A stretch of DNA of 64,000 nucleotides from assembly GCA_002778195.1 (NCBI GenBank), contig PCDI01000011.1, forward strand, positions 488,362 to 552,361, written 5' to 3'. This document shows positions 20,471-33,222 of the stretch, one piece after another. The stretch comes from Raffaelea ambrosiae. Its lineage: Eukaryota > Ascomycota > Sordariomycetes > Ophiostomatales > Ophiostomataceae. Made by a program: the position numbers and the translations under genes. Within the stretch, counting starts at the first letter, position 1, and each line of letters opens with the position of its first letter. Below the pieces are notes generated by a model. That model saw nothing but the letters and a program-made list of their open reading frames with translations, was not told the DNA's origin and searched no databases.

Positions 20471-23106
20471 GGAGAGAGAGCAAGAGGAATTGGAGGATAC
20501 GTGAGTTGACGCGAGTAGTACCGAGTGTCGCCGCTGGTATTATATGTAGACCAGGAGGAGCAAGAGCGAGTCTGGGGAGCGCGTCGAGGAGGAAGCTCGT
20601 TCGCGCCGTATGGGGCTTATTAGGGAGAAGGGACAAGGTCGCCAGAATTAGTAGGGGTGAGAATATAGGTGTCGGAGGGGCGCGCGGCGGAGATTTTTTG
20701 CGGAGGAGGCAGAGGAGGACGTGATGAGAACCTGGGTCTGGTTGCGGCAAGGAGATGAGCGCGGTCGAGGCAGAAGCCGGGTTTTGCTGGGGAAGACTCG
20801 AGCCAGACGAGACGAGCGGCCACCAGAGAGAAATTGGCAAACCGCAGCACAGGACAAAACGGGCAGGAGCAGGGCCAGGGACGAACACAAAAGAAAGGAA
20901 GGAGCAACCAGAAGCCCAAACAAAGAAAGTACTCATGAAAACATGAAAATAAAAAAATAAGAGACGCTATACTAGGGTCGAGACGAAGCAAAAAAAAAAA
21001 AAAAACCAGCGAGCAGAGAGAACTAACACGACAAGGACACCGCAGAAAATGGCTGGGCAGACTATGCCAGCATGCCACTGGTGAGAGGCACAAGCAGCTG
21101 GAGAGGCAGAGGAGCAGAGCAGGTATCAATGGGGGTCCAAGAGCACAGGAAGAGGACAAGGGGGAAAAAAAAGAAAAAGAAAGAAAGCAGAGGTGGGAAC
21201 AGGCGAGTTTTGTGTGTCAAAGAACGGGGGCAGGCAGTGGGATTGGGGCAGTGGAAGAGGAGAAAGGAAGACATGAGAGGAGAAAGTAGGAGCAGAGGAG
21301 ATGGATGGAGGGTGAGGTGGTAAAGAGGATATTCAGAGGGCAAAAGAGACGGGCATTATTGGGGGGGGGGGGGGGGGGTGCAACTTTGGTGAGCGAGGCC
21401 GTGAGTAAATAACGGCGTGAATAACACGTTTTGGGACGAGTGGAGAGCCAGCCCAGAAGAGCTGTCCAGCAACAAGCCTTGCTGCCACACCTAGACCAGC
21501 CAGCCTGAGCCTGCGAATGGAGAACGCACTGTCAGACCCAGTAAATTGGCTTCTGGGCAGCTTTCGGCTAGTCCTGCTAGACTTTATCTCCTATTTTTTG
21601 TTCGTGCTTAGTTCTATCTTGCTTTTACGGCTGCTGGGCTGCGGGCGTACCTGTTACGTGTCTGTGTAGTCCCGGCGTACCTGCCCTCTCAGATGAAGAT
21701 CCACGCTCACTTTAAATTCATGGATTAAGTGAGGCACCCGGCCCCATGCTAGTCAGGAACCCGTACCGTGTGGCTACGGCTGGAGGGAGACTGGTGTACC
21801 ACCAACACCTGCAATAAAGGGGTGGGTCTTTCGGGGGGGGGGCGTCTGCTCCTCAAGGGATGCTGGGTCCGGGCTGGCCAGCGAGCTGGTTACCAACGGC
21901 TCTGTCCAAGTGCATTTATGTTTCACGGAGTAATACTACTCAAAGAGCGAGTAGCAGCGCCGTGTGCTCTACACAGTCTTGCACGGTAGTTGTGTAAGAG
22001 TTGGCAGCAACCGGCAAGCATAGTCCACGACTGGGCACCCGCAGACCAGGTAACTACAGGAGATACGAGGGCCAGGACGGGTCTAAGCCATTTGACAATG
22101 GCGCCAAGAACTGTCTCAACGGGTTCGCGGGCCATTGGGCGCAAGCCTGGCCCAACCGCCGGCTTACACCCATCGTGCCAGAATGAGGCGATGGAAAGCC
22201 GTCCACAGCAGGCTTGCGGCTACATGTCGTTACCCTATCGCAGTTGCATCGTGCATGCCAACGAGCCGCGCGCTGCAAGCCTCTGCCGCAGCCATGGCTG
22301 ACGACGGAGCAGCGCCCCGAACCACCAACGCCCAGCCAGTCCGCTGGTGAACGTTTTTCCTCCCTCGGTACGGGGATGGCACAGGGTCATGACGAGAGCC
22401 AAACTGTTATTTTTTTATTTTATTTTTTGGCTGCGAGTGGTGTCTTGCATATTTGCTCTTTGCACTCAGGATATCGGCACGATAACCTCTTTGTATCCGG
22501 AAAGAGGGGAGCGCGGTGTCAATAACTATGGTGTTTGCCGGCATCTGATATTTGCCCCGGCTTTGCCCCGGCGATCCAGCGACTCCTGTGCATATCAAAA
22601 TAGCAGGCGCAGGGCCAATGGGATGGTGCCTATGATTTACAGCCTAAAAAACACTGCTTATTTCGCGCCTCCCGCCTTGGTCGTAATCAATGTACAAAAT
22701 GCTAGGCACCGTGCCTCTTCCTCCCTCGTTGCGTTGATTTGCTTGCCTAGTCCTCGTTCCCAGTCTGATGTCCGGCGATGCAGACGCTGCAATTTTTTTT
22801 TTTTTTGGTCTTTGGTGTATGATCTTACACGTGCGCGCATGGCCCCCCCCATTTGCCGAACACAATGCTGCGGACGTGGGGCATGCAGAGAGGGTTCGCC
22901 TCGCGCTTTTTGCTCAGCCAGAGGCCACAACTGCTTTGCCCTTTTTGTGTGTATGGGCTTGCGCGTGTCGTCCTTGCTTCTCACAAGGCAGCAAAGTTTC
23001 AGCGCAAATGGCAACAAGCAACGCCAGGTCCATGCCCTTTCTCAGCCACGCTGCCGTGCGCGTTCATTTTGCCTCCCCACCTCCCTTCCTCAAGAATCAA
23101 TGGCCA

Positions 23107-23199
23107 GACTGCATCGCCCGTACGGAAAAAGCCAAGACTATGGAGCCTGGGCGACTGCATCGCCCGTACGGAAAAAAGCCAAGACTATGGGGCCTGGGC
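23107..23199. repeat. 46-bp tandem duplication
   Basis: Two head-to-tail copies, 23107-23152 and 23153-23199. They begin GACTGCATCGCCCGTACGG and differ by one A insertion and one A/G change. No coding context is seen. Confidence 0.9.
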
Positions 23200-26100
23200 G
23201 CCGTTGTCGTAAGGTCCTCGGGTCCTCGAAAGAACCGCCAATTTAGTTGTCGTCCCTCACGCCCCCGTCTCTCTCTCTCTCCTCGTCTCCTACTCTCCGG
23301 GCGGGAAAACTCTATTCTCCTGCCCCTCGTTCTTACACATCCCATATCTTTATGGCTCCGTGGCGTTGCGAGGGTGGGTGGGCACAGGCCCGATCTGGCA
23401 ACTTTGCCAAGACCAAGCCGCGCGAGGGGTGGGCAAGAGGGACGACCCGCTGCTGTGTCTCTCGCAAAGTGAGCTCTGCCTCCTTCTTGCAGAGTATGAT
23501 GGATCAAGAAGGCACAGGCTGACAACCCAGAGTACTCAATTCCTTTGCGTGTCGTGAGGCTGAGAAGAAACAGTGAACGGGTCCTGGCTCGGATTTCGAT
23601 CAAGTTCCAGCCCAGGACACTATCCTCACCATGCCGCATTACAGTGTCGTGCTTGAAGTAGACAGCCCAATCCCCGAGGCTTCCTGGTGCTCTAGGCCCC
23701 TTCGCAATGTGCACCGTGTAGTTATGATCTCTCGCAAACGGTGCGGCAATGTGAAGTGTGGCTTTTGGGGGCGTTTTTTTGGTTCGAAACGATCGAGAAC
23801 AAAGACGAGGTGACCTAGCCAAGTTTCACTTCTGCTGCGGCCTGTCATTTTTCTTTGTGCGGGACGGTGTTTTTCTCTGTGTTTGGCCTGGGCCCGGAGA
23901 AGCGCAGCGGCACGTCGCATTCTTCTTCACTAGCGGGAAATCAAAGTCATCCAGAACATCATCCAGAACAAGCAGCTTAACCACACCCGCCACCATATTC
24001 GTCTGATGCATTGATTGGAGGCGTCCTCGCTGGTTGGCATTTGGTGGCGTCCTAGAGGGGATGTTGCAGGCGGTTGTCCAGGCTAACCTGGCTTTATCCA
24101 ACAAACCACACCCCCTACTTTTTGATTGATGAAATAAATGAGAAAGGCTTGTTTCCGAACTTTGCGAGTCAAGCTGTTTCCCCAGTTTCGGACGCAATTA
24201 AGGACAGAAAAGGGTTGCGTAAAGGGAGAGGCTGAATGCTGCTCCTGTTCATTTCATTTCTGCATGTGCCACAAGAGCACACACCAATATCAGGCACCAA
24301 TGTTGGCTTAACGAATGAGGAGGCCATTTCACTGAAGTCTCGCTTTTTCTATTTTATTTTTGGGGGTGGCTGTGAGGTTTCGGCGATTTGAATTGTTTTG
24401 AACGCTTCCTCCGAGCCCTACTAGCTTGTGGGATGTTTTACAGGCACAATGGGCATCTCCATGACGAGCTGTCCCAAAGAGATTGACCAATACGCAGCAG
24501 TGCGTCCTCTTCAATTAAGCAGGGTATGGTTCCGTTTGCTATTGACTCTTCCCCCCCTGGATGAGCGGCAGCAGTACGGAAGATAGCTCAATGTCCAAAG
24601 GACACAAGTGCATGGCACAAGTGCACATGTACCTTTGAACAGATCAAGCTTTTTTGTCAAATGAAGAGCACTTTGCTGGCTCGGACCCTGCTGGTCACTC
24701 TGGACTATTTTTCTCAAGAACAAGGAATAACCCCTTGCTGTCCGTGCTGCCCACTGGGCCAGATGCAACGGAACGATGCGTCTCTAGAATTACACCCCCC
24801 TAACGAGGGGTGACAAACACTGCCAAAAAAACAAAAACAAAACAAAAAGAAAACCAATATTTATGACAATCTGTCTTTTATGCGACATTGCCTGAGCAGC
24901 ATTTCCCGCAAGCAGTTTGGCTTTTGCACCTATCGTCAGATTCTTTTAGAGGAGGATTCGTTTCGAGCATCATAGTACAAGTATTGCTACAATGTATTAT
25001 TACAGTAACCATACCATATCACCCTGTTGGCCAACCTGCCAGCAATCTACGACAAAGTGTCAAACCGCGTGGTCTCCGCAGTTACGTCCAAGAAACGCTG
25101 TTTGATATATGTTCTTTGTCAAACCAACAGTCATCCCTGCAAACGTTTCGCTTGCAGGAGCATGAAAGAAGCAAAAAAAGAAAAAAAAGATAGAGCAGAT
25201 GTACGAGTCCATGGCAGCTCTACTCGTATGTTTGCTCTGTGGAGACACCGCACAATCAGTCACTCGTAATACATAGTTAGTGCATCCTTTGCATGCCAAG
25301 GCATATTTACAGAACTGCTAACCGGGGTTTTTCCGTCTGGGGAGTTTGTTTCCCCCCCTTCCAGCAGGGAACAAGAACAAGCACACCAGATCGCCCAGAG
25401 CAGAAATACAACCTCGCAAAACTTGGGGGGTTAGAGCAAGATGGGGCAAAGCAAGAAAGGGGGTCCACAGAAAGGTGAAAGGCAGGTTCTTTCTATTTGG
25501 CCCCGACTTCTGCCCCCCCCCCTTGTCTACCAGATCCAGCTAATGCGGCCTGCACTTTTTTTTTTCCTTTATTCTTTTTCTTTTCTCCCTCACTTGTCCT
25601 ACTTCATTCATGTGCGACTTGGATGCGTCTTCTTTGTCTTGTTTGTTTGTCCCCGTTTGCTGTATTACACGGCAACGAATGCTCTGTTGCCCGTCTTACA
25701 GGGGATTATTTGCCGCCTTTATTCCGCAGCAGCGTCGTTGTAATTGTATTATTCAACTAGTAACTAAGGTTGGGTCCACCTACGAAGCTACGTGCGGCTA
25801 GATAGGCATCCTTTTTAGTCTTTGCCAAGCTTTTTTTTGCGAACAAATACTCTACATAGTACTCGTAGTTACTTCGCCCACATGTTCGACGGTGGTTCAA
25901 AGTAGAGGTACTCGTACTTGCTCACTTACATGGTGAGCTACTTCGCAATGTAGTTTCCCTTTTCGACCATTTTGTTCGAATTGGTCTGAGCCTCTTCGAA
26001 TCTATCCCCCCTCAGTGCGCTTCTGCCTGGCAGTGACCGCGTGGTCCATCTTCAAGCTCCCCCAAAGCGTTGTAAGACCATACATAATATTTTGTTTCTA

Positions 26101-28159
26101 TTTGTCCGAACTGACGCCATCGTCATCCATCCCGCTGATCGGACACTTCTTTCAGGCTTTGCCGTGTCTGGCGGCCCCGGTGGATCATTGCTGCTCGTAT
26201 TCTCGTTTCCTGAACACAGCCCAATTGCCATGAGAGCACGGCCGTTGTTCTGTACCCATATCTCTTGGGTATCGCCGTCTCCATGCCTGGTTGCGGTGCA
26301 AGGCAACATCTTCTTAGCCCTGCATGGAGACCCATTCCAGCAATGAATGGCCACGGGGTATGTTCTGTTGGTTGTTTTTGGGTTGTTGTTGGGGTCTTGT
26401 CTTGGGCGAATCATATCAATGTAACGCCCGTGCGCACCATTCGGCCAGTCGGCTCGCCCGTCATTTGCGAAGCGTTTTTCCCACATGGTGCAACCGGCGA
26501 CGCAGATTCGCCCGTCGGCCTTCCATGCAGGGGCAACCTCCACCCCCCGTGACTTCTTTGTATGACCATCGTCACCACCGCAAGGCACAAGACGACGATA
26601 GACGGCGCCTTTTTCCAGAGTCGAATGTGGCCTCATGACAGACCTTCTCGCAAATCGCTCAAGACTTGCCCGCCTTTTTTTTTTCTCTTCACCGCAACAT
26701 TGGGGGGGATAATGAGAGAGAAAAGAGCGAGGGACTGTGTGAGGGAAGACCAAGAGGAAAAAAGAAAAAGAAAAAAAAATACACCAGGTAGGAGACAAGG
26801 TTCCTAGTTGTTGGCCGGCCTTTTGTCGCAGTGGCCGAAAGGGCTGGCATACTATTTCTACGAGTGAGGATTTTAGGAAACACCACGCATGGACAAGTAG
26901 AGCCGGCCCTTCCATCATTAGTGCACAGCGTGCGTGTGTTGTGGGTGTTAATCAGAGGGAGGTGGGAGAAGATTCCCTCATTGGACATTCAGGCCAGCTT
27001 CTATTATTTAAAAAAATACAGCCTCCCGAAATCCAGGGGCTTGAAAACGCCGCTCAACGCACAGGGGGCACTCCGTACGCTGTTTGCCAACACCGGTGCC
27101 TAGTCTTGCAATGACTCCGGCTTCGTTTCGTTTCTCTTTCCTTTTTGGCGCCTACGATGCATCATACCATCCTCCCACAGCCCCAATGATCGGCTCGGGG
27201 GTACAGCTTGGTGTGGATGTAATGCAATGCTAGAGCAGCCATTGTGAGCACAGCTAAGCCATAGTACTCTTTTCTTCATTCCAACATGCGACGACTACAG
27301 CGGTATGTAGGACCAGGGTCACACTTGCGCGAACGAGACTGCGTATACTTTTCTGTAGGAACTTGTTTGCCTTTATGCACAATCTCCTCATCCTCCAAGA
27401 GTTTAACCAAATCTCTGACAGGAAAACTGCGCGACTTCGTGGGCCCGTCGCTTTGCGGAGACATCACACGAACGGCGGTCAATCTCGGCCAGCAACCAAT
27501 AGTTAAACCTCAATTGCATCGACCTCCTATCTGCCGCATATATGTGTCGCGCTCTATCCAATCTCCTCGTTGTTTTGTCCATTGGCCGTGGACATTTTCA
27601 GTATAGGCCGGCCCTACGGGCTTTTTGTGTGTTTCCCTTCCCCGGGTTTTATGGCGGGTGCCAAGCCGGGCCAAGAAACGCGGTGAGGCATGCTGGTAGT
27701 TGCGGCTCGCAATGCAATCGTCTGCTCCTGCGTATCAAGGGGCTCACTTTCGTCTTTGAGTGGACTTTGAGATTGCCACCGTCCCTCACTAGCTGATCGG
27801 AGCTGGCCGGTTCGGTCTTGGTCGTGGAGGGTGGACACGCGTCATTCCTCCGTCTGGGGGTTTTTTTTGCGAGTTGATTGAGACGGGATAGTACTTTATA
27901 AGAAAAAGAAAATAAGGTCGGCTGGTTGTTGGACCGTTGTAGACGGAGACGTCCCCTAATATTTCAACATCAGATGCCTTGGCAGGGAGGCCGATGATTT
28001 GGTCGTCTGGCTCGGACACGCCTGGTTTCGGACGGGATGCTGTACTGATGAGGCTGTTTGCTTCTGAGCTGGAAGCTGAGTCGACTCGTAACTACGGCCG
28101 CCCGAAAAGAGATATTAAGTCGAGTATGCCTCGTCATGCCGCCCCCCTGGTGGTTGGAA

Positions 28160-29156
28160 TCACGCGACCTTGTCGAACAAATTTTGAATTGGTTTGGCAG
28201 CCTAGACAAATGTTAGCTGTGGATCTGTGCCATGTGCTTCTTTTCAAGGTCGGATACACGGAGCCACTGAGACAACGGTATGCCGCAGCTTCAAAACAGA
28301 GATTCCGGTCCCGGAGCTAAATCCAATGGCAAGCTCCCGCAGAAGCCACGAGTAGCCATACAGGAGAGCCGAAGCCAAAAAAAGGGACAAAACTCACATC
28401 GATGAATTTCTCCAAGTCCCGGTCGAGGTTGGCGAGGTCTTCCTTGCGCTTCTTGTTCTCCTGCGTCAGCTTGAGCTTCTTCTTCAGGAGCTCGTGTTTC
28501 TGCTGGTCGAGAGCTTCGCGCTCCTTCTTTTCGTGCGCAATACGAGCGGTCATCAGTGTGACCTCGTCGGCTTCCGCATGCTCGGGATGCAGCGCCAGAA
28601 ACTCCTCGACATCAATCATTGGCAGGTGCTGGTACGAGTGGCTAGGAACAGTTGTCAGCATGGGAAGAAGATTTTTCTTCTTTTTTTATTAAAAAAAAAA
28701 GACACAAAAGAGCCTTGGCCGTGACGAGGTTTTCTTGGTATTCCAACTGCCGCTCCCGGGGACCGGAAAGCACTGGAAGATAGCAAGGTGACAGACATAC
28801 TCGTAGTTCTCGCAGGCGGAGATCTCGCCCTGCAAATGTCTCTGCTCATAATAGAGATTCTGCAGTTGAAGATGCAGCCTGTCGACCTCCTGACGTGCTT
28901 CGGCCGTCTGGGCCTTGGTCTCACGCGCGGTAAAGTATGCCGACCTGTGAAGACTGCGCATCTGGGCCAGGTTCGCCGTCAGCCGCTTCTGCTGGAGCGC
29001 CACCTCGGCCAGCTGCTCTGCAGCCGCAGGCGACGAAGCATCGGCCTCCACCACGTCCATCAGCGCGAGCGCTTGCTTCCGCGCCTCAGTCGAGGCCTCC
29101 AGCAGGGAGGCGAGGCCCTCGTCGGTTACAATGGCATCCGTGTGCATGGTTGGCAT
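28160..29156 (-). CDS. THOC5: THO complex subunit, THOC5/Fms-interacting family
   Basis: Three exons: 29156-28801, 28641-28398 and 28201-28160, total 213 aa. The joins restore CENYD|HSYQHLP and KFID|AAKPIQNLF, both characteristic of the family. The last exon is only 42 nt and ends the protein at LFDKVA. Nearly the whole protein is predicted coiled coil (residues 20-110 and 145-195), interrupted by LPMIDVEEFLALHPEHA. THOC5-like proteins belong to the TREX/THO complex that couples transcription to mRNA export. Metazoan THOC5 is much longer; Pezizomycotina proteins of about 200-230 aa correspond to its N-terminal coiled-coil part. Alternative in-frame starts are at 29225 and 29147. Confidence 0.85.
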
Positions 29157-30039
29157 CGTGTGACTGAGAATGTGGTGACGTTGGCGAGTTGGGCTGATTG
29201 CGAGCTGTCGCGTGGCATCGAGCAAAGCTCGTCAGGTTAAGCTGGGAATGGCTGGTCGTTTGGTCACCATGCGGTGGCTTGACTTGTGGCTAGTGCCGCT
29301 TGCGCAAGTCCCCTCCACCCTTCGGTTCTGCTCTGCTACGGCGGGGCACCAGGACACCTGTTTGGCCCTCTGGGAAGCCTTGCCGCGCCCAAGTGTGCTG
29401 TAGCGCCAGCGACCATTGGCGGACGCATGCCAGCCTTGGCGGCATTGGCGGCATTTGCGGCATTGGCCCGGCTTTCTGCACCCCGCCCTCTTAGTACAAA
29501 GCAGTTATTTGTGAAGTCCCCAACAAGAAAGAGCGACCGAGCCCGTGACTTTCCCTGTTTGTCATTTCCGCCGAGATCCGGAGCGCGGCCATATTTCTCT
29601 CTCTCTTAGGCCGCTCACAGCGCAAACAACGCCCAACCGCACCTCTCTCTTCTCTCTTCTGTCTCCGCATCTGCCCAGCAACTCTTGTTCCACGGCTCTG
29701 CACGACTGCTTCCGTCCAGTCTCGGGACCCTTGTCGCGCTTAGCCTTTTTTTTTACCCAACCGGAAAGGCCCACCCACGCACGATTTGGCTCCAGTTGGC
29801 TCCACCCGGCTTCGCCCTGAGATTTGGTGGGAAAGGGAACGGGAGGCAAAAAGGGCAGAAGAGGACCAGAGAGGTGTGCGGTTGGAGAAAGGGACGGCGC
29901 TGCTCCTCTGCGCGCGTGTGTGTACGGCCTGTCAACTGCTGTCGACTTGACACTTCTTTTAAAAGCGCATCCTTCTCCCGGTGCAACCTGCCAGCCGCTG
30001 CCCACATTCAACGAAACGTCACGGACTATTCTTCTCAAT
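29157..30039. other. Divergent promoter of THOC5 and IZH3
   Basis: About 880 bp between divergent genes. It includes a short GGCATT-type imperfect repeat at 29437-29466 and a pyrimidine-rich leader before IZH3. No gene is seen. Confidence 0.55.
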
Positions 30040-31694
30040 ATGGCCTCCTGCAATCCAGCCCTCAACTGTGCCATCACGGAGCAGCCGTTCCCGGCCGAGG
30101 AAGCCACGACGACCGGCACAGAGCAGCCGGAAGACGTGCAGCCTGTGCGGCGTCGACGCCACTCGCTGATCACACGGCCGCGCCGCAAGTCGATTGTCAA
30201 CACGATCATCGACAGCGAGGAGAACCTGCTTCTGAGGGTCAGTTGAGCCGTGTTTCCGCGCGTTTGAGTCTTTTTCCCTCTCTCTTTTCTCTCTCTCTTT
30301 CTCTCTCTCTTTTCCCCCTTGTGCTAACATGACCACGCCAGGTCGAGCTGTTCCTGACAGAGCTGGAGAGGCGGCTGGAGTATCTCGAGAGCTGCGGCGA
30401 AGTCCACCTCGACTCGAGCATCTCGCGGGCCTACACCACCCTGCAGGCTGTCCGCACGCGATGCTCGCAGGTGTCCGAGGAGGTCATTGGCGCCGGCCGC
30501 CGCCGTGTGCAGGTCATGGTGGAGACGTTGGACACGCGGTACCACGGGGCGCTGGTGGCCGCCGAGTCGCTCAACGAGAAGGCGCGCGTGGGCATTGAGC
30601 TGCTGGACGACATGCTGTCGGACTTTGAGACCTACGCCTTCAAAATCCGCGAGCGCAGCCTGGCCAATGCGGCCAACGCCGCCGACCTGTTCATGGACGA
30701 GAGCCGCCGCGTGGTCGACCAGGGCCGCCGCCGCGTCGACGAGAGCCTGGGCCGGGCGCGCGAGGTCGTCGACGAGAGCCTCGAGCGGGCCAAGTGGGCA
30801 GCCGAGACGCTCGAAGAGCACATCCAGCGCGCGGTGGCGCGGGCCCGCCAGCACGGCCTGCTGCGCTACGAGGACCTGCCGGTGCCGTGGCGCGTGAACC
30901 CGCACATCGTCAAGGGCTACCGCTTCAGCGAGACCAAGCTGGCGTGCGTGCGGTCCATGTTCCGCCTGTCCAACGAGCTGGTCAACATCTGGTCGCACGG
31001 CCTGGGCGTGGTGCTGGTGCTGGCCGTGGCCTTCTACCTCTACCCCAAGAACGAGTACTTCCACCTGAGCACCAAGACCGACGTCTTTATCGCCGCCGTC
31101 TTCTTCTTTGCCGCGTGCCAGTGTCTGGTCTGCAGCACCATCTGGCACACCATGAACTCCATTGCCGACGCCCAGCTGATCTCGTCGCTGGCCTGCGTCG
31201 ACTACACGGGCATCTCCTTGCTGGTCGCCGCGTCCATCATGACGACAGAGTACACCGCCTTCTACTGCGAACCCGTCAGCCGCTGGCTCTACATGTCGGT
31301 GACGGCCTTCCTGGGCGTCGGCGGCGTGCTGCTGCCTTGGCACCCGTTCTTCAACCGCTCCGACATGGCGTGGCTACGCGTGGCCTTTTACGTCGGCCTG
31401 GCCTGCACGGGGTTCTTGCCGCTCCTGCAGATCTCCTTGACGCGCGGGCTGGCGTTTGTGTGGGAGTTCTACCTGCCGATCACCAAGTCGCTGCTGGTGT
31501 ACCTCTTGGGTGCCTGCGTGTACGCAAGCAAGGTGCCCGAGCGGTGGTGCCCCGGCATGTTCGACTACATTGGCGGTAGCCACAACCTGTGGCACATTGC
31601 CGTGCTGGGCGGCATCTTGTTCCACTACACAGCCATGGCAAACTTCTTTTCCAACGCATTCCGCCAAGCCCAGGACGGATGCCCAGCCTATTGA
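30040..31694 (+). CDS. IZH3: PAQR/hemolysin-III family membrane receptor (IZH3-like)
   Basis: Two exons, 30040-30237 and 30342-31694; donor GTCAGT, acceptor CCAG; 516 aa. The first 250 residues are cytosolic and helical, with repeated RRRVDESLGRAREVVDESL-type amphipathic segments, as in yeast Izh3 and unlike the short Izh1/2. Then follows the seven-helix PAQR core: RFSETKLACVRSMFRLSNEL with ETVNIWSH-like NELVNIWSHGLG, CSTIWHT (first zinc-ligand histidine) and the final SHNLWHI (H-x3-H ligands). Such proteins respond to zinc and sterol status and are proposed ceramidases. ISC1, which makes ceramide, is 22 kb away in the same window. The start has weak competition from other ATGs. Confidence 0.9.
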
Positions 31695-32272
31695 GCACTG
31701 GGCATTTTCTCCCATATACGCACAAGGACAACATGTGAAGGGGAGGGAGGCGCCATTTTTTTTTCAATCTCCCCCTTGCCCTCTGTTATGCGCTCAGTGG
31801 GCCTTGCATTCTCGACAGTGAGACGGGTTTCACCTTAGGAGTGGAAAGGGGGGGAGAAAAACACCAAAAGTTTTGCTCGACACGATCTGCACGACCATCC
31901 GTATTCATCCGCATTCATGGCTCATGGTTCATGTTTTTACGTCTTTCTTTCAAGCTCATATTTCCTTTTCTACTTTCGCGTATATAGTTCAAAATTGTGT
32001 TAGAAAACTACCAGGAATGTGACCGTATATATTATAGAATATGCGTTGCAAATTTATTGTTTGTCCGAACTGGTTGAAATGTTCCAATTAGAAATGTGAA
32101 GAAGTACACAGTAACTATGTATTACCACCAAAAGTTGAAAGGCGTCAAACAAGGTAAAAACAAAACACCAGGGGCCACTGTTACATAATCCCTTGAGACG
32201 ACCAAAGCAAGAAAAAATGTCCAGAATCGGCCGCCGCCAAGAGAGCACGACACCTGCCCCCCCCCCCCCTTC
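31695..32272. other. Convergent 3' region of IZH3 and the GPI protein gene
   Basis: About 580 bp with A/T-rich DNA at 31980-32120 and a 13-C run at 32257-32269 just after the GPI-protein stop. No gene is seen. Confidence 0.5.
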
Positions 32273-33222
32273 TCAGAATGTGGCCATGATGACGCCGAAC
32301 AACCCAATACCCATCGTCATCCAGATCAGCGTCCACTGCTCTCTCCGGCCTACAGCCGAGACCTGCACAAACGGCGTGCTGCTGGCGTTGGTCGCGCTGC
32401 CATTTGACTTGGGCCCGGCAGTCGTGCTGTTGCTCCCCAGCACGGGAGTGTCCGAATGGGTGGGAAGCGCCTCTGCGGTCGTCTCTGCGGTCGCCTCTGC
32501 CCTTGCTTCTGTCGTTGACACTGCCGTCGATGCCCCAACGGTCGTGTTGGTCGCCTTGACCACCACCGAGCTTGTTTGTTCACCAATTGTCGTGCTGGCT
32601 GTAACAGATGGCGGGGTTTCTAGTGTTTTGGAAGAGGTCAGATGCACCGTTGCCGTCGATGATGCCACGATGGCGACTGTAGCCGAGCCGGATGTCGACA
32701 AAATGAAGCCGGCATTCTTGGCACAGGCTTCCAGGCCCTCACCCTGTATCAAAGGTCAGAAATTTTTTTTTTTTTTGTCATTCCCTCTATGCGTGGTATA
32801 TTTGCAATCATACCTCTAGACAGCAGTAGCCCGAAACAGGTGCACAGTATTGTCCTGCATCGCAGTACCCATTGTCTGGACAGCATGTCTGCACGAAACA
32901 AAAAGAGGGTGTTAATAAACCAAGCCCGATAACGGAACAGTCCGAAGGGAGCCTCTTTCTGTCTGCCCTTCTCCCCTGAGAGTCACTCTGAACACACCTG
33001 TCCTAGACTGGGATTGTAGCACATGGTGTTGGTGGCATGCCCACATTCAACAGACCCGTTGCCGTAGGTCTGCTCACACGTCTGGAACTGGCGGCGTACG
33101 TGGCTTTGGCCAGTCGATAGCTGGAGCGGCGTGTAATGGCGCTGCCCATAGCTGTAGCCTCCAGTGGTAGCCGATGCGATGCTTGCGAGAGCCGTGGCCA
33201 GGACCACAAGAGAAGACAGCAT
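32273..33222 (-). CDS. Cysteine-rich GPI-anchored cell-surface protein
   Basis: Three exons: 33222-32998, 32888-32814 and 32743-32273, giving 256 aa. The phase-0 joins give GQ|TCCPDNGYC and CCLE|GEGLEAC. A signal peptide (MLSSLVVLATALASIASA) is followed by about 85 residues with 12 cysteines in patterns such as CC-x5-C-x5-C-x6-CC. Then comes a Ser/Thr-rich stalk of about 120 residues, and a C-terminal hydrophobic helix (WMTMGIGLFGVIMATF) with no charged tail. That layout is typical of GPI-anchored wall proteins. I do not recognise a named family; the Cys spacing resembles short chitin-binding-like or EGF-like modules, but this is weak. Upstream in-frame ATGs would bury the signal peptide. Confidence 0.82.

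Larger units (their letters stand above)
20332..28159. other. 7.8 kb gene-free region
   Basis: No gene is supported between the GT2 start and the THOC5 stop. The longest open frames (288-299 codons near 22347-23246 and 26052-26918) have no domain, no plausible splice partners and a base-run composition typical of noncoding DNA. The left end is polypurine leader. There is an 18-G run at 21361-21378, a 46-bp tandem duplication at 23107-23199, and A/T-richer DNA at 24800-25300. I found no transposon ends, long terminal repeats or tRNA. Confidence 0.55.

Noticed and set aside
22347..23246. 299-codon open frame in the gene-free block
   Set aside because: It crosses homopolymers and the tandem duplication, shows no domain or signal, and has no supporting splice structure.
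23775..23800. GGTTCGAAAC-type sequence as a tRNA B box
   Set aside because: No matching A box or cloverleaf arms nearby; the same holds for similar words at about 25976 and 55078.
26052..26918. 288-codon minus-strand open frame
   Set aside because: No recognisable domain; composition resembles the surrounding noncoding DNA.
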